A stretch of 64,000 nt of DNA from Leptospira selangorensis (GTDB lineage: Bacteria; Spirochaetota; Leptospiria; Leptospirales; Leptospiraceae), in contig NZ_RQES01000018.1 of assembly GCF_004769405.1 (NCBI RefSeq), positions 434,001-498,000 on the forward strand, given 5' to 3'. Positions within the stretch are counted from its first letter, which is position 1. Each line of letters begins with the position of its first letter. The notes under the pieces are model-generated. The model worked only from the letters and a program-made list of their open reading frames with translations, did no database searches and was not told the DNA's origin. Of the stretch, positions 1 through 9,506 are shown one piece after another. A program made the position numbers and the translations under genes.

Positions 1-1
1 G

Positions 2-1144
2 CTCGAGGTTTTGGAGAAGAAGGAAAAAGAAGCGGTTGGAGATCGCAAACCTCGAGATTATTACGACGAACTTAGGATCGAGCCGATCGAGATCGAATTC
101 GGTTATCATTTGGTGCCTTTAGTTGATGCTTCCCAAGGCGGGACATTGATGGACCAAATTTCCAATTTAAGAGGAAAGTTTGCTCGTGAAAGTGGGATCG
201 TTATACCTCCAATCCGTATATTAGATAATTTGGAAATTCCTCCGGATCAATTCACAATTAAGATCAACGGAGTGGAAGTCGGTTCCAGCACGATCCGTCC
301 TGAAAAACTGATGGCGATGCCTTCTGCAGAAAGCCAGGATCTTTCTTCTATCGAAGGAGAATCTTTCATGGAGCCTGCATACGGAAGGACTGCGAAATGG
401 ATCTCTGCCGATTCGAAAGGAGATGCGGAGTCCAAAGGTTTTATCGTGGTGGACTCTTCTACGGTTATCATCACATATTTAAGAGAATTACTTGCGACTC
501 ACGCTTCCAGTTTACTCGGAAGAGAAGAAGTCAAAAAACTTCTGGATCATTACAGATCTCAATATCCTACACTTATCCAAGAGTTGGAAGCGGACAAACC
601 TGGGAATTTGGGAATGTTGCAACAAGTCCTACAAAATCTTCTCAGAGAAGGTTTGGGGATCCGCAATCTGGTCCCAATTTTGGAAACTGTCGCAAACAAA
701 ATGGGCAAGTATCCGAATCCTTATGTTCTTACGGAATTCGTAAGACAGGCAATCTCCAATACGATCGTAAAAGATTATATGGTAGATGGGAAATTACAGG
801 TCATCGTGGTAGAAGGTCGGGTGCTCGACAGATTGAACAAATCACTCGCACAGGATCGTTTAGAAGGAAGAGATATTTTGGTCCTTCCTCCGGATTTCCA
901 AAGAAGACTTTTGGAATCCGTAGCGGATATGAATCGCAGGGTCCAAGAAGGAAGAGGATTCCCGATCTATGTGGTGAACAGAGAAGTGAGAATGCCTTTT
1001 GCTTATTTCTTAGCGAAAGAATTTCCGCCTAGGAACTTTGCGGTTCTCGCATTAGAAGAAGTACATTCTTCCGTTCCTACGGTAATCGCCGGTGAACTCA
1101 GGATTGCACAAGCCCAGGCGGCGGAACCCGCAGAAGTGGTTTAG
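2..1144 (+). CDS. flhA: Flagellar export gate protein FlhA, C-terminal part (5' end outside window)
   Basis: This is the cytoplasmic domain of FlhA, the inner-membrane export-gate protein of the flagellar type III secretion system, which receives chaperone-substrate complexes. The reading frame is open from base 2 to the stop at 1142-1144 (380 residues), and no start belongs to it here because the gene enters from the left; FlhA is usually about 700 residues. Visible features are the linker after the membrane domain, the stretch around residues 175-260 typical of FlhA (PTLIQELE, then [17 protein letters not shown]) and a C-terminal alpha/beta domain. No membrane segment is visible, as expected for the cytoplasmic half. 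It lies 39 nt upstream of flhF in the same direction, probably in one operon. Confidence 0.95.
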   Translation, partial: LEVLEKKEKEAVGDRKPRDYYDELRIEPIEIEFGYHLVPLVDASQGGTLMDQISNLRGKFARESGIVIPPIRILDNLEIPPDQFTIKINGVEVGSSTIRPEKLMAMPSAESQDLSSIEGESFMEPAYGRTAKWISADSKGDAESKGFIVVDSSTVIITYLRELLATHASSLLGREEVKKLLDHYRSQYPTLIQELEADKPGNLGMLQQVLQNLLREGLGIRNLVPILETVANKMGKYPNPYVLTEFVRQAISNTIVKDYMVDGKLQVIVVEGRVLDRLNKSLAQDRLEGRDILVLPPDFQRRLLESVADMNRRVQEGRGFPIYVVNREVRMPFAYFLAKEFPPRNFAVLALEEVHSSVPTVIAGELRIAQAQAAEPAEVV

Positions 1145-1183
1145 TAAAACGTAATATTTTAATCGAAAAAACAGGAGGATAAC

Positions 1184-2461
1184 ATGGATTTCGCAAAGAT
1201 TAGGGGCAAGGATCTACAGGATTGCCTAATGCAGATGAAGATGAAATACGGCCCAGAAGCCCATGTCATCGAACATAGAATTTTGACCGAGGGCGGGGTA
1301 TTCGGAACAGGACTCATGGCCCGTAAGGTTGTAGAGATCCAAGTCGGTATCCCTGAAAAGGCAAGTTCCAGAGAGAAGGTGGAGAAAAAACTCCAAGATC
1401 TAAAAGAACTACTCAAACAAAAGTCCACTCTTGGTTCTGAAAAAAGAAGAAGCCTGGAAGAATTGCCTAGTTGGGAAGAAAGAACTTCTCGCCCAAGCAG
1501 AGCTTCTTCTTTGCCAAAAGAACTGATAGAAGTCACTTCTGAAGAAATAGAATCCGAAGAAAATTTAGGACTTTCTTTCTCAAAAGAATTTGAACCTAAA
1601 ATTTCCAGATCGGTCCGCAAAGAACAGGACTCCAATATCCTTAAAATGAGGGATAAACTCGTTAAAGAAGGAATGAGCGAGGCATACGCGGAAGAAATTA
1701 TTTCCCAGGCTGAGCAGAGACTTTCTCCTTTGGATCGATCTCGTACCGTTTCTGTTCAGGAAAAAATTGTAGAAGTTCTTTCCGAAAGAGTGCAAGTGGA
1801 GCCGGACATTTTTAAGGGAACGAGAAGAGGACAAAGAAAAGTAGTCTTCTTTGTGGGACCTACAGGTAGCGGAAAGACAACAAGCATAGCAAAACTAGCC
1901 GCTAAGTATCATCTTCATATGGGAAAATCAGTTTCTTTATACACAACTGACAACTACAGGATTGCTGCAATCGAGCAGTTAAAACGCTACGCTGATACCA
2001 TGGAAATGCCTTTTTATGCGGTCAAAGATCTGAAACGTTTTCAGGAGACCCTGGCGAGAGACGGATCCGAGCTGATCTTAATAGATACTGCGGGTTATAG
2101 TCATCGCAATGTGGACCAGCTCAGCAAAATGTACGGATACCTTTCCGCTTTCGGAGAAAGGGACAACGTTGAAAATATCCTTGTATTATCCGCCACATCT
2201 TCGTATCATCACACCCACTCCGTAATGAAAGCCTACGAGCCCCTTGGTTTCCGTAGAATTTTATTAACTAAACTGGACGAAGCGGAATTTTTGGGTGGAT
2301 TTCTGGAACTAGCCGATACACTTAATAAGGGTTTTACCCATTTAAGTGTTGGCCAAGAAGTTCCCTTCGATATGATCCCAGCGGAAAAACACCAACTCGC
2401 TGAATGCGCAGTAAATCCGGAAAAACTCATCGAGATCCGTGGAGAAGTATTCTCCGCTTAA
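1184..2461 (+). CDS. flhF: Flagellar biosynthesis GTPase FlhF
   Basis: FlhF is an SRP-family GTPase that sets the position and number of flagella; in spirochaetes it would act on subpolar motors. The 425-residue protein has a variable basic/acidic N-terminal region (about 1-160), an N domain, and a G domain with P-loop GPTGSGKTT at residues 225-233, DTAGYS at 301-306 and TKLDE near 360. An excellent Shine-Dalgarno (AGGAGG, 1173-1178) lies 5 nt before ATG 1184. Oddity: the third GTPase motif normally reads DTAGR in SRP GTPases, and here the Arg position is Tyr305 (codon 2096-2098). It is followed by flhG, its usual activator, 41 nt downstream. Confidence 0.96.
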   Translation: MDFAKIRGKDLQDCLMQMKMKYGPEAHVIEHRILTEGGVFGTGLMARKVVEIQVGIPEKASSREKVEKKLQDLKELLKQKSTLGSEKRRSLEELPSWEERTSRPSRASSLPKELIEVTSEEIESEENLGLSFSKEFEPKISRSVRKEQDSNILKMRDKLVKEGMSEAYAEEIISQAEQRLSPLDRSRTVSVQEKIVEVLSERVQVEPDIFKGTRRGQRKVVFFVGPTGSGKTTSIAKLAAKYHLHMGKSVSLYTTDNYRIAAIEQLKRYADTMEMPFYAVKDLKRFQETLARDGSELILIDTAGYSHRNVDQLSKMYGYLSAFGERDNVENILVLSATSSYHHTHSVMKAYEPLGFRRILLTKLDEAEFLGGFLELADTLNKGFTHLSVGQEVPFDMIPAEKHQLAECAVNPEKLIEIRGEVFSA

Positions 2462-2502
2462 GGTTTCGGTAGAAAACCTAAGTCCCAGAGAAAGAGGTTA
2501 GG

Positions 2503-3408
2503 ATGGACCAAGCGACTCAGTTGCGGAAACTTACCGAGGGTAATACGAGTTTGAAACTCGTGTCTTCAACCAAACCTATGACTAAGATTATAGCGATCGC
2601 TTCCGGAAAGGGTGGGGTCGGTAAAAGTACTATCTCCGTAAACCTTGCCATCTCTATGGCTAAGGCAGGACAGAAGGTCCTAGTATTCGACGGAGACCTA
2701 GGACTTGCTAACGTGAATGTGATCTTAGGGATCATCCCTAAATATAATTTGTATCACGTAGTCAAGGGACATAAAAGTTTAAAGGACATTATCATCCAAG
2801 CTCCGGAAGGAGTGGATATCATTGCGGGAGCAAGTGGTTATTCTCAACTTGCTAACCTGAACGATACCCAAAGAAATAATTTAATCAAAGGATTCGCTGA
2901 TCTGGATTCCTATGATTATATGATCATAGACACCGGAGCAGGGATCAGCTCAAACGTGATCGGACTCACATTACCTGCGGACGATGTGATCGTAGTTACT
3001 ACACCGGAACCTACAGCAATCACCGACTCTTATGGACTGATCAAAGCGATCGTTTCCCAAAGTAGAGATAAAAATCTAAAGATGGTAGTGAACCGTGTAC
3101 GTTCCGCTATCGAAGGGAAGAAGGTTGCGGATCGTGTGATCGATATCTCCGGTCAGTTCTTAGAAGTAAGAGTCGAAAATTTAGGATTTATCTTCCAGGA
3201 CGACGAGGTGGAAAAAAGTATCCGGGAACAAAAACCGTATATCATCCATTCACCTAAGAGCAAGGCAGCGGCTTGTTTGAATCGGATCACATATTCTCTT
3301 CTGAACCAGGAAATGGATGGTGGAGATGATTCCGGAATTACCGGCTTCTTCAAAAAATTCTTCAATTTCGTGGACGTTAGAGAAAAACAACAGAGCGAGG
3401 AAGAGTGA
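2503..3408 (+). CDS. flhG: MinD-like ATPase FlhG (FleN/YlxH)
   Basis: FlhG is a ParA/MinD-family ATPase that limits flagellar number and stimulates FlhF. The 301-residue protein begins with the FlhF-activating DQAxxLR motif exactly (residues 2-8) and has a deviant Walker [10 protein letters not shown], at 35-43, a switch motif [10 protein letters not shown] and the TGAG nucleotide-binding segment. Phe/Lys-rich residues near 280-292 (GFFKKFFNF) look like the amphipathic membrane-targeting helix of MinD proteins. The Shine-Dalgarno before ATG 2503 is GAGGTTAGG. Its stop overlaps the start of the next gene by four bases (GTGA), so translational coupling is likely. Confidence 0.96.
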   Translation: MDQATQLRKLTEGNTSLKLVSSTKPMTKIIAIASGKGGVGKSTISVNLAISMAKAGQKVLVFDGDLGLANVNVILGIIPKYNLYHVVKGHKSLKDIIIQAPEGVDIIAGASGYSQLANLNDTQRNNLIKGFADLDSYDYMIIDTGAGISSNVIGLTLPADDVIVVTTPEPTAITDSYGLIKAIVSQSRDKNLKMVVNRVRSAIEGKKVADRVIDISGQFLEVRVENLGFIFQDDEVEKSIREQKPYIIHSPKSKAAACLNRITYSLLNQEMDGGDDSGITGFFKKFFNFVDVREKQQSEEE

Positions 3409-3893
3409 ACCTACAAATTGGTTTTCTCGGTTTTTTCTCCTTTTTAGGACTCATCATAAGTCTGGTCTGCGGCATCATGGTCGGAAATTATTTCGGTCAT
3501 ATCGCATTCATTACCTTTTTATCCACAGTCGGTATGGCTGCTTTCGGATTCGGGGTATATTCCGTTTTAGCTTCCAAGGTTCCGGAATTTTTAGAGCTCT
3601 TAGGCAATTTCACAGGTACTCATTCCACTGGAGAAGACGATGGCCTCGAGGGTGGGGACCGCCATTCTCATTCTGGATTCGGGGATACGGATACTTCTAC
3701 CCCTCATTTTGATTCTCCAGGTGGTAGCGCGGACGAAATTCGCGCTGCTGCGAGCGGAATTCCTCGTAAAAAAGCGGATAAATTCGGAGATCATATCATC
3801 GTAGAAAACATCGCGATAAAAAATGAGCCTAAGTTGATGGCGGAAGCGATCCGGACGATGCTCGCGAAAGACGACGGCAACCAGGAAAAATAG
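3405..3893 (+). CDS. Uncharacterised two-helix membrane protein between flhG and fliA
   Basis: I do not recognise this 162-residue protein. It starts with GTG at 3405, overlapping the flhG stop by four bases. Residues about 5-27 and 32-55 are two strongly hydrophobic segments with very short N- and C-flanks. A Gly/Asp/His/Ser-rich, probably disordered linker follows (about 75-115), then a charged C-terminal region with a short helical stretch ([17 protein letters not shown]). Coupling to flhG and its place before sigma-28 suggest a flagellar or polar-localisation role, but that is inference from position only. The size suits an accessory protein rather than an enzyme. Confidence 0.75.
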   Translation: MNLQIGFLGFFSFLGLIISLVCGIMVGNYFGHIAFITFLSTVGMAAFGFGVYSVLASKVPEFLELLGNFTGTHSTGEDDGLEGGDRHSHSGFGDTDTSTPHFDSPGGSADEIRAAASGIPRKKADKFGDHIIVENIAIKNEPKLMAEAIRTMLAKDDGNQEK

Positions 3894-4079
3894 TAAAAAT
3901 CTTTCCGACCAGATTCTTAATTTGTCGGAACTCCAACACGCGTAAATTGCTCTATTTCCGCCTAGAAACCCAATGAGACAAAAAACTGCTTGATTTCCCG
4001 TTTTTGAGACAAAAAATGCTATTGCAAATCGGTTTGGTCCACGACACTCTTAAGCAGAGGACCAGCCCATTCCGTAGTT

Positions 4080-4880
4080 ATGTCCAAACTTTTCGATAAA
4101 TACAATAATACGGATGAAACCGAACTTTGGAAGTCCTATAGGGCTACTAAAGATCAAAATATTCGCAGTTATCTTGTAGAAAAATATTCTCCTCTAGTCA
4201 AACACGTGGCCGGTCGTATTGCGATCGGTATGCCTCAGAACGTTGAGTTTGATGATCTTGTTTCATACGGTGTGTTTGGTCTTCTAGATGCGATCGAAAA
4301 ATTCGATCCGGATAGACAGATCAAATTTAAAACCTATGCGATGACTCGTATCAGAGGTTCTATCTTCGACGAACTTCGTTCCATCGACTGGATCCCTCGC
4401 TCTATTCGCCAAAAAGCGAAACAGTTGGAGCAAATTATCGGAATGCTCGAGAACAAAGAGGGCGCTCATGTAGAAGATGAGGCGATCGCAAAAGAAATGG
4501 GGATCTCCGTTGAGGAATTCAACTCACTTCTTACTAAGATCAGCGGCACGTCACTCGTCTCTTTAAATGATATTTGGTTCCTTGGTGATGAGAACGACGA
4601 GGTTTCTTTCATGGAGACATTAGAATCTCCGATGAATATGAATCCGGATACCATCATCGAAAAAGAAGAGATCAAAAACGTGATCGTGGAAGCGATCAAG
4701 ACACTTCCGGACAAAGAAAAAAAAGTAATCGTTCTTTATTATTACGAAGATCTAACATTAAAAGAGATCGGAGAAGTATTGGAAGTAACCGAATCCAGGA
4801 TTTCCCAACTTCACACGAGAGCTGTCGCAAGGCTTCGTAGTAAATTAGGAAAGGTGAAATCGGTTATTAGTAAAAAGTAG
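4080..4880 (+). CDS. fliA: Flagellar sigma factor FliA (sigma-28, WhiG-like)
   Basis: FliA is the alternative sigma factor for late flagellar and chemotaxis genes. The 266-residue protein carries region 2 (near residues 40-95, including [18 protein letters not shown] and the [15 protein letters not shown] hallmark of sigma-28 proteins), region 3 (SVEEFN) and a region 4 helix-turn-helix near 215-255 ([19 protein letters not shown]). Region 1.1 is absent, as usual for the group. It starts at ATG 4080 after a 186-nt gap, so it may have its own promoter as well as read-through from flhA-flhF-flhG. No flgM-like anti-sigma gene lies next to it in this window. Confidence 0.95.
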   Translation: MSKLFDKYNNTDETELWKSYRATKDQNIRSYLVEKYSPLVKHVAGRIAIGMPQNVEFDDLVSYGVFGLLDAIEKFDPDRQIKFKTYAMTRIRGSIFDELRSIDWIPRSIRQKAKQLEQIIGMLENKEGAHVEDEAIAKEMGISVEEFNSLLTKISGTSLVSLNDIWFLGDENDEVSFMETLESPMNMNPDTIIEKEEIKNVIVEAIKTLPDKEKKVIVLYYYEDLTLKEIGEVLEVTESRISQLHTRAVARLRSKLGKVKSVISKK

Positions 4881-4957
4881 GGGAATGCCTTCCCCTGGCC
4901 TGAGCCAAGGTCTCAGGCCACCCCTTCTCCGGGTAATCTGATTTTCAAAACACCCGG
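4880..4957 (+). terminator. Three consecutive hairpins between fliA and the fapA-like gene
   Basis: Three GC-rich inverted repeats fill this 104-nt gap. They are GGGGAA/TTCCCC (4880-4885 with 4890-4895), TGGCCTGAG/CTCAGGCCA (4896-4904 with 4912-4920, 9 perfect pairs, 7-nt loop) and CCGGGT/ACCCGG (4929-4934 with 4952-4957). The first begins on the last base of the fliA stop codon. No T-run follows any stem directly, so they may act as 3'-end stabilisers, processing sites or Rho-linked attenuators rather than simple intrinsic terminators. Confidence 0.55.
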
Positions 4958-4984
4958 GCCCGATTTGCAGGAGGACAAAGGTTC

Positions 4985-6967
4985 TTGAGTCTTACATCCT
5001 TTCTAAAAGACCAATCCAAAGAACTAGACAAGCTCCAAAACGAGCAGGTAGAAGTTATAGCTCCTACCTTGGAAAAATGTCTGCAATTAGCGGCATCTCA
5101 TCTCAAAAGAAAATCTCATGAGCTGGATTATATAGTAATCAAGCGTGGAAAGAAAAAACTTTTCGGCTCGGAGCCTTGGCATATCAGAGCTTCCATTCTG
5201 CCGGAAGATACATTCTTAGACGAACTTTCCGAACTGGACAAAAAACTCACGGGCGGATCAGGCAAATTAGTTTCCAAAGATCTGAAGGAGTTCCTACAGC
5301 CTAAGGACAGAGACGGAAGAGCAGTCGTTCAAATTTTCAGAAACGGAACTTATCTCACAATCTATCCTCCTTCCGGTGATGGAAAGGCAATCGAACTATC
5401 CGAAGTGTCTCGCCGGTTGTCCGTTCGAGGAATTGCGGAAGTAGATGATAATCAGATCCGTAAAATTGTAAAAGAGACCAAGGGAGAACCAATCTATATT
5501 TCCAATATGAAACCTAGGCAGGGCGCCGAGGGTAAAATGGTATTGGATATTGCTCCTGATAAGATGAGAGCAAAGATCACTTTTATTCCTCCAAAACCGG
5601 GTGGAAGAGATCTAGAGGTAAAAGACGTAGTCAATTATCTCAAGAACGCAGGTATTAAATACGGAGTTAAGGAAGAAGAGATCCAAAAAAGGTTAGAAGA
5701 CGAATTCTATAACCAACCTTTCACAGCTGCAGAAGGTGATCCTCCCGTTAATGGAAAGAACGCGCAGGTTATCTTTCATGTTCGTATTAGCAAGAAGGTA
5801 GTCTTCCGAGAAGATGAATCCGGAAAAGTAGACTATAAGGACATGGACTTAATCGAGAACGTTGTGGTAGGACAACTTCTGGCGGAAAAAATCCCTGCAG
5901 AAAGAGGGAAATACGGTCGCACATTATTCAATGAACTTCTACCTGCAAAAGACGGTTTAGATACTGAGCTCAAACAAGGTAAAGGAACAATCCTTTCCGA
6001 AGACAGAACCAAACTCACCGCGGAAGTGAATGGGCAAGTAGTCTATGCAAGCGGTAGACTTTCTGTCGAAACGGTTTACAGAGTCAATGGTGACGTTGGA
6101 ATTAAAACCGGTAACGTTACATTCTTAGGCTCGGTGATCATCACTGGAAACGTAGAGGATAATTATTCAGTTAAGGCCGCAGGGAACATTGAAATTTATG
6201 GTACTGTCCAGAAGGCAAATGTGGAAGCTGACGGAGATATCATTATTCGCCAAGGGGTTTCCGGAAGAGACGAGGCCCGTATTGAATCCACAGGCGGGAA
6301 CGTAATCGCAAAGTTTATCCAGAATGCAACTGTAGTCACGGAAAAAGACGTAGTTGTACAGGAAGGAATTCTTCACTGTTTTGTGAGCGCAGGTGGAAAA
6401 GTAATCTCTAATGGTAAGAGGGGACAGATTGTAGGAGGTACGATCCGTGCTTCCGATACGATTGCTGCAAAGGTTATAGGATCTTCTGCAAACCCTGCTA
6501 CAGAACTTATAGTAGGAACAGATCCTAAGGTATTAAAACAGATCTCCGAATACGAAGAAAAACTGGCCGAAAACCAAGATAAGTTCGAACAGATCTCTAA
6601 AAGTCTTAAGACACTCAAGGCAAGAAAGGAGAATGACCCTGCTTCTTTCACCCAAGACCATGAGCAACAGTTGGTCAAAACCAGCAAGGCTACCGAAAAA
6701 CTGGAGATCCGAGTCCGGGAATACGAAAATGAGATCCAGAACCTCAAGGCATATATAGAAGAAAGAGCTGCAAACGGTAAGATCAGCGTCGAAAAGACCC
6801 TATTCGGCGGGGTGACCATCAAGATCAAAAGTGCTGACTTCAAAACCCGTAACGAGATCAAACATAAGACCTTCGTGGAAGAGAACGGGGTTATCCGACA
6901 ATTGCCGTACCAAGATCCTGAACCGGATAAAAAAGACTGGAGAAAAAACAGATCTAGAGGAAAATAA
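4985..6967 (+). CDS. FapA/DUF342 family protein (flagellar assembly protein A-like)
   Basis: The 660-residue protein belongs to the FapA (DUF342) family, polymerisation or scaffold-type proteins with a central right-handed beta-helix. The N-terminal region (about 20-90) includes a Jag-N/KH-like segment with [20 protein letters not shown]. The DUF342 beta-helix is about 290-500 (repeated turns such as [22 protein letters not shown]), and a long charged coiled coil (about 505-600) follows. The start is TTG 4985, chosen because AGGAGG at 4970-4975 sits 9 nt upstream. Genes of this family often follow fliA in Firmicutes motility operons, as here. The molecular role is not settled; position supports a link to flagellar assembly. 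Confidence 0.85.
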   Translation: MSLTSFLKDQSKELDKLQNEQVEVIAPTLEKCLQLAASHLKRKSHELDYIVIKRGKKKLFGSEPWHIRASILPEDTFLDELSELDKKLTGGSGKLVSKDLKEFLQPKDRDGRAVVQIFRNGTYLTIYPPSGDGKAIELSEVSRRLSVRGIAEVDDNQIRKIVKETKGEPIYISNMKPRQGAEGKMVLDIAPDKMRAKITFIPPKPGGRDLEVKDVVNYLKNAGIKYGVKEEEIQKRLEDEFYNQPFTAAEGDPPVNGKNAQVIFHVRISKKVVFREDESGKVDYKDMDLIENVVVGQLLAEKIPAERGKYGRTLFNELLPAKDGLDTELKQGKGTILSEDRTKLTAEVNGQVVYASGRLSVETVYRVNGDVGIKTGNVTFLGSVIITGNVEDNYSVKAAGNIEIYGTVQKANVEADGDIIIRQGVSGRDEARIESTGGNVIAKFIQNATVVTEKDVVVQEGILHCFVSAGGKVISNGKRGQIVGGTIRASDTIAAKVIGSSANPATELIVGTDPKVLKQISEYEEKLAENQDKFEQISKSLKTLKARKENDPASFTQDHEQQLVKTSKATEKLEIRVREYENEIQNLKAYIEERAANGKISVEKTLFGGVTIKIKSADFKTRNEIKHKTFVEENGVIRQLPYQDPEPDKKDWRKNRSRGK

Positions 6968-6972
6968 AGGAT

Positions 6973-7338
6973 ATGAGGCTGAACGAACCTCTTTCCGGAT
7001 ACGGCGCTGCGAACGATCTGGTCCGAAGGACTATGGTGGAGAACCCACATACTCTTTCGAACGTAATCGCCCAGAACGAAAAATCGATCCGTGAGTATTC
7101 TATAGATAAAAAGTATGCGGTGCAAATGTACACCGAAACTTTTTCATTATCTCCTGAATATAGAGAAAGACTTCGTAACTCATACACCCAAAGGATCGGA
7201 GAAATAGAAAAGGAAATCCGTTCTTTTAAAGGGCCAAAACCCGAGGGTGGAAAGGAGAGAATTTTCTCCTATGATAAGAGCGGTAGAAAAACCGAAATTC
7301 GGACACCTACTCGTTCCACAGTGGACTATATAGCTTAA
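6973..7338 (+). CDS. Uncharacterised small protein downstream of the fapA-like gene
   Basis: This 121-residue protein is unrecognised. It starts with ATG 6973 only 5 nt after the previous stop, with AGGAAAATAAAGGAT as ribosome-binding context. It is hydrophilic, with no signal peptide or membrane segment. The N-terminal part (about 10-45) is rich in Asn and hydroxyl residues, residues 50-85 look helical and charged (SPEYRERLRNSYTQRIGEIEKEIR), and the C-terminus is basic and probably disordered. The tight spacing places it in the fliA-fapA transcription unit, so a flagellar accessory role is possible but unproven. Confidence 0.75.
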   Translation: MRLNEPLSGYGAANDLVRRTMVENPHTLSNVIAQNEKSIREYSIDKKYAVQMYTETFSLSPEYRERLRNSYTQRIGEIEKEIRSFKGPKPEGGKERIFSYDKSGRKTEIRTPTRSTVDYIA

Positions 7339-7399
7339 AAAACGCGCGGGCTTCCCGAGGAATGTTGTTGGAAATCTCCTCGAAAAGGACGCTTGTGCG

Positions 7400-8608
7400 A
7401 TGGAACTATTCACAGTCCTATTCTTAAATATTATTATAGCCATAGGCTTGTATGTTGGTGTGTCCGCGCAAGTGACGAAGAGGATCCGTTCTCATATGAT
7501 CCGTCGTATCAACGAAGAAATCCGGACCCTAGTAGACGAGATCCAAACGGAAACAGAAAGCCAAATCGAACTTTTAAATTCTAAGATCCAAGCTTATAAA
7601 ATTTTGGTCCAACGTTCCGATTCTTTGGAGGATAAATACAAATCTATTCTCCAAAAATTGGAATCACTTCCTGAAAGAATACTTTCTAACGAAGGAATAA
7701 AATTAGAAAAACAGAATATTTCTTCTGAACCGATATTGGAATTCGAAACGGTAGAAGAAGAATTGGAAACAAGCGAACCTTCTATCCTTACTCACCGGGA
7801 AGAAGTGCATATTTCCGATGAGGAAAAATTTAAGAACGAATATCTGACTCTAATTAGAGAAAAACAAAAAGAGCTTAAAACTGCTCCGGCTGAATCATTA
7901 GAGAATAGAAAGCAGGAACTTGCCGCAAAAGCGGGAGAGGGCGTAGGTAGACTTTATAAACAAAATCTGAAAGAAAATTATTCTCCTGAAAATCCAAAAC
8001 CGTTCTTGGACCCAGAGAGAAAAAATTCCCGAAAAGAAAATGTTCCTAGTTCGGAAGAAGATTCAGGAACTTTGGGAATTCTGAAAAACTTCGGCAAAAC
8101 AATTAAGAATGTAATGGGCTGGAAAGATTCTCAGGAATTGATGTCTGAAATATCTCCGACTAGAACTCCTCAACCGATGTACAATCCAAGTTCTACATTT
8201 GATATTTCTTTGGATGGAGATCCATTCGAAGAAAATAAAATTGAATTTCCCGAAGATATTAGCGGGGGTTCTTTAAAGGCGGAACCGGATTATACTCCTG
8301 AATTGGATCCTAAAAAAGTGAGTTCTAAATCCAAAAGAACGGATAATAAAATTCCTGTAGAGGAGAACTTCGGAAAGATCCTGGAAAGAAAAATGACAGG
8401 TTACGTTCCTCAAAAACAGGATTCCGTAAAAATTTCTTCCGAAACGGCACTAAAAGACCTGGGAGAAGGGGCGAGTAAAATTGAGAAGGTAGTTTTCCTC
8501 TTGAAAAAAGGATACTCCCATGAGGAAATCTCAGAAGCCTTGGATCTCGCCACCGGTGAAGTGGATATTATAGAAAGATTTAGGTTGGAGAGAAATAGGA
8601 GGACCTAA
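7400..8608 (+). CDS. Membrane-anchored coiled-coil protein with C-terminal HTH-like segment, SwrB/YlxL-like architecture
   Basis: The 402-residue protein has one N-terminal membrane helix (about 3-24), a coiled coil just after it (about 28-80, ETESQIELLNSKIQAYK) and a long acidic low-complexity region (about 85-350). The C-terminal segment (about 358-398) contains KVVFLLKKGYSHEEISEAL, resembling the helix-turn-helix at the end of YlxL/DUF6115 proteins. B. subtilis SwrB (YlxL), which activates the flagellar export apparatus, has the same anchor-coil-tail plan and lies just after sigD. Here the gene lies three genes after fliA. This is similarity of architecture and place, not proven homology. 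Its stop shares one base with the remA start (TAATG). Confidence 0.75.
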   Translation: MELFTVLFLNIIIAIGLYVGVSAQVTKRIRSHMIRRINEEIRTLVDEIQTETESQIELLNSKIQAYKILVQRSDSLEDKYKSILQKLESLPERILSNEGIKLEKQNISSEPILEFETVEEELETSEPSILTHREEVHISDEEKFKNEYLTLIREKQKELKTAPAESLENRKQELAAKAGEGVGRLYKQNLKENYSPENPKPFLDPERKNSRKENVPSSEEDSGTLGILKNFGKTIKNVMGWKDSQELMSEISPTRTPQPMYNPSSTFDISLDGDPFEENKIEFPEDISGGSLKAEPDYTPELDPKKVSSKSKRTDNKIPVEENFGKILERKMTGYVPQKQDSVKISSETALKDLGEGASKIEKVVFLLKKGYSHEEISEALDLATGEVDIIERFRLERNRRT

Positions 8609-8889
8609 TGTCCCAATTTAGCGTCTTGAACGTTGGTTTTGGAAATATAGTCATGGTTTCCAAGATCGTAGGTATCATTCATTCGGATTCAGCATCCGCT
8701 AAAAGGATCCGAAACGAAGCCAAAAGTAATAACAGTTTGGTAGACGCGACTCAGGGAAAAAAGACCAGGTCCATCATAATCACTGACTCCAACCATTTGA
8801 TCCTTTCCAACTTAAGAGTAGAAGCCCTCACAAGAAGGATAGAAAGCAGGGATAATTCTATCGCAGAAGAAGAGGAAGAAAAGGACTGA
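8608..8889 (+). CDS. remA: RemA-family regulator (DUF370)
   Basis: The 93-residue protein matches RemA, a DNA-binding regulator that forms ring-shaped oligomers and controls matrix genes in Bacillus. The family core is clear: [20 protein letters not shown] (residues 11-30), a basic stretch with [20 protein letters not shown], and [19 protein letters not shown]. Length is normal (about 89 in Bacillus). The C-terminus is strongly acidic ([10 protein letters not shown]). As in many bacteria it directly precedes gmk, here with a four-base overlap (CTGA). Its place at the end of a motility gene string suggests a possible motility-matrix link, which is inference. Confidence 0.88.
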   Translation: MSQFSVLNVGFGNIVMVSKIVGIIHSDSASAKRIRNEAKSNNSLVDATQGKKTRSIIITDSNHLILSNLRVEALTRRIESRDNSIAEEEEEKD

Positions 8890-9437
8890 AATCTCCCAAA
8901 CTAATCGTTCTATCCTCCGTAGCAGGAGGAGGTAAATCCACACTTATCCAAATGATCCGAGCCAAACATCCAGATTTGGCTTTTTCAGTTTCTTGTACTA
9001 CGAGAGCTCCTCGTCCAGGAGACAAGGAAGGAGTAACGTATTTTTTCCTGAACAAAGAAGAATTCGAATCAGGGATCGATAAGGGAGAGTTTTTGGAATG
9101 GGCCAAGGTCCATGATAATTATTACGGAACTCCCGCAATATTCGTGAACCAATGTATGTCTGCCGGTAAATCGGTGATCATGGATCTAGACGTGCAGGGT
9201 GCGGCTCAGGTAAAACAAAAACTGGGCAAAGAGGCTATCACAATCTTTATACTTCCTCCGAATGAAGAAGAATGGGAAAAAAGACTGAGAGGAAGAGGAA
9301 CCGATTCCGAAGAAAGTATCCTGAAACGTATCAAGAACGGAAAGGAAGAATTGGCTCATAAAGATGAGTTCGATCATATTATCGTGAACGATAAACTGGA
9401 GCAAGCGCTCTCTCGTTTGGAAGAAATTTTATTTTAA
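8886..9437 (+). CDS. gmk: Guanylate kinase, apparent CTG start
   Basis: Guanylate kinase phosphorylates GMP to GDP with ATP. Family features are SVAGGGKST at residues 11-19 (P-loop), [19 protein letters not shown] (GMP site), [25 protein letters not shown] and the lid [11 protein letters not shown]. The first ATG in frame (8952) lies after the P-loop, so it cannot be the true start. Upstream, the frame has no ATG, GTG or TTG before the stop at 8853. CTG 8886 gives [11 protein letters not shown], restores the first beta strand, overlaps the remA stop (CTGA) and has an AAGG nearby; the product is then 183 residues. Ser11 replaces the usual first Gly/Ala of the P-loop. Confidence 0.88.
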   Translation: MKSPKLIVLSSVAGGGKSTLIQMIRAKHPDLAFSVSCTTRAPRPGDKEGVTYFFLNKEEFESGIDKGEFLEWAKVHDNYYGTPAIFVNQCMSAGKSVIMDLDVQGAAQVKQKLGKEAITIFILPPNEEEWEKRLRGRGTDSEESILKRIKNGKEELAHKDEFDHIIVNDKLEQALSRLEEILF

Positions 9438-9506
9438 GAATTTCTATAAAATTCGGAAACCTAAACGATTCGCTACTTTCTTATTCTGAGCCTAGGATTA
9501 AGTAAT

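Noticed and set aside
397..1032. Long alternative frame within flhA
   Set aside because: It overlaps the clear flhA frame, and its product is Arg/Ser-rich with no family resemblance.
6373..7125. 250-residue antisense ORF opposite the fapA-like gene and the next gene
   Set aside because: It spans two plus-strand genes and has no ribosome site or recognisable domain.
8952..9437. gmk starting at the first ATG
   Set aside because: This would cut off the P-loop and make the kinase non-functional.
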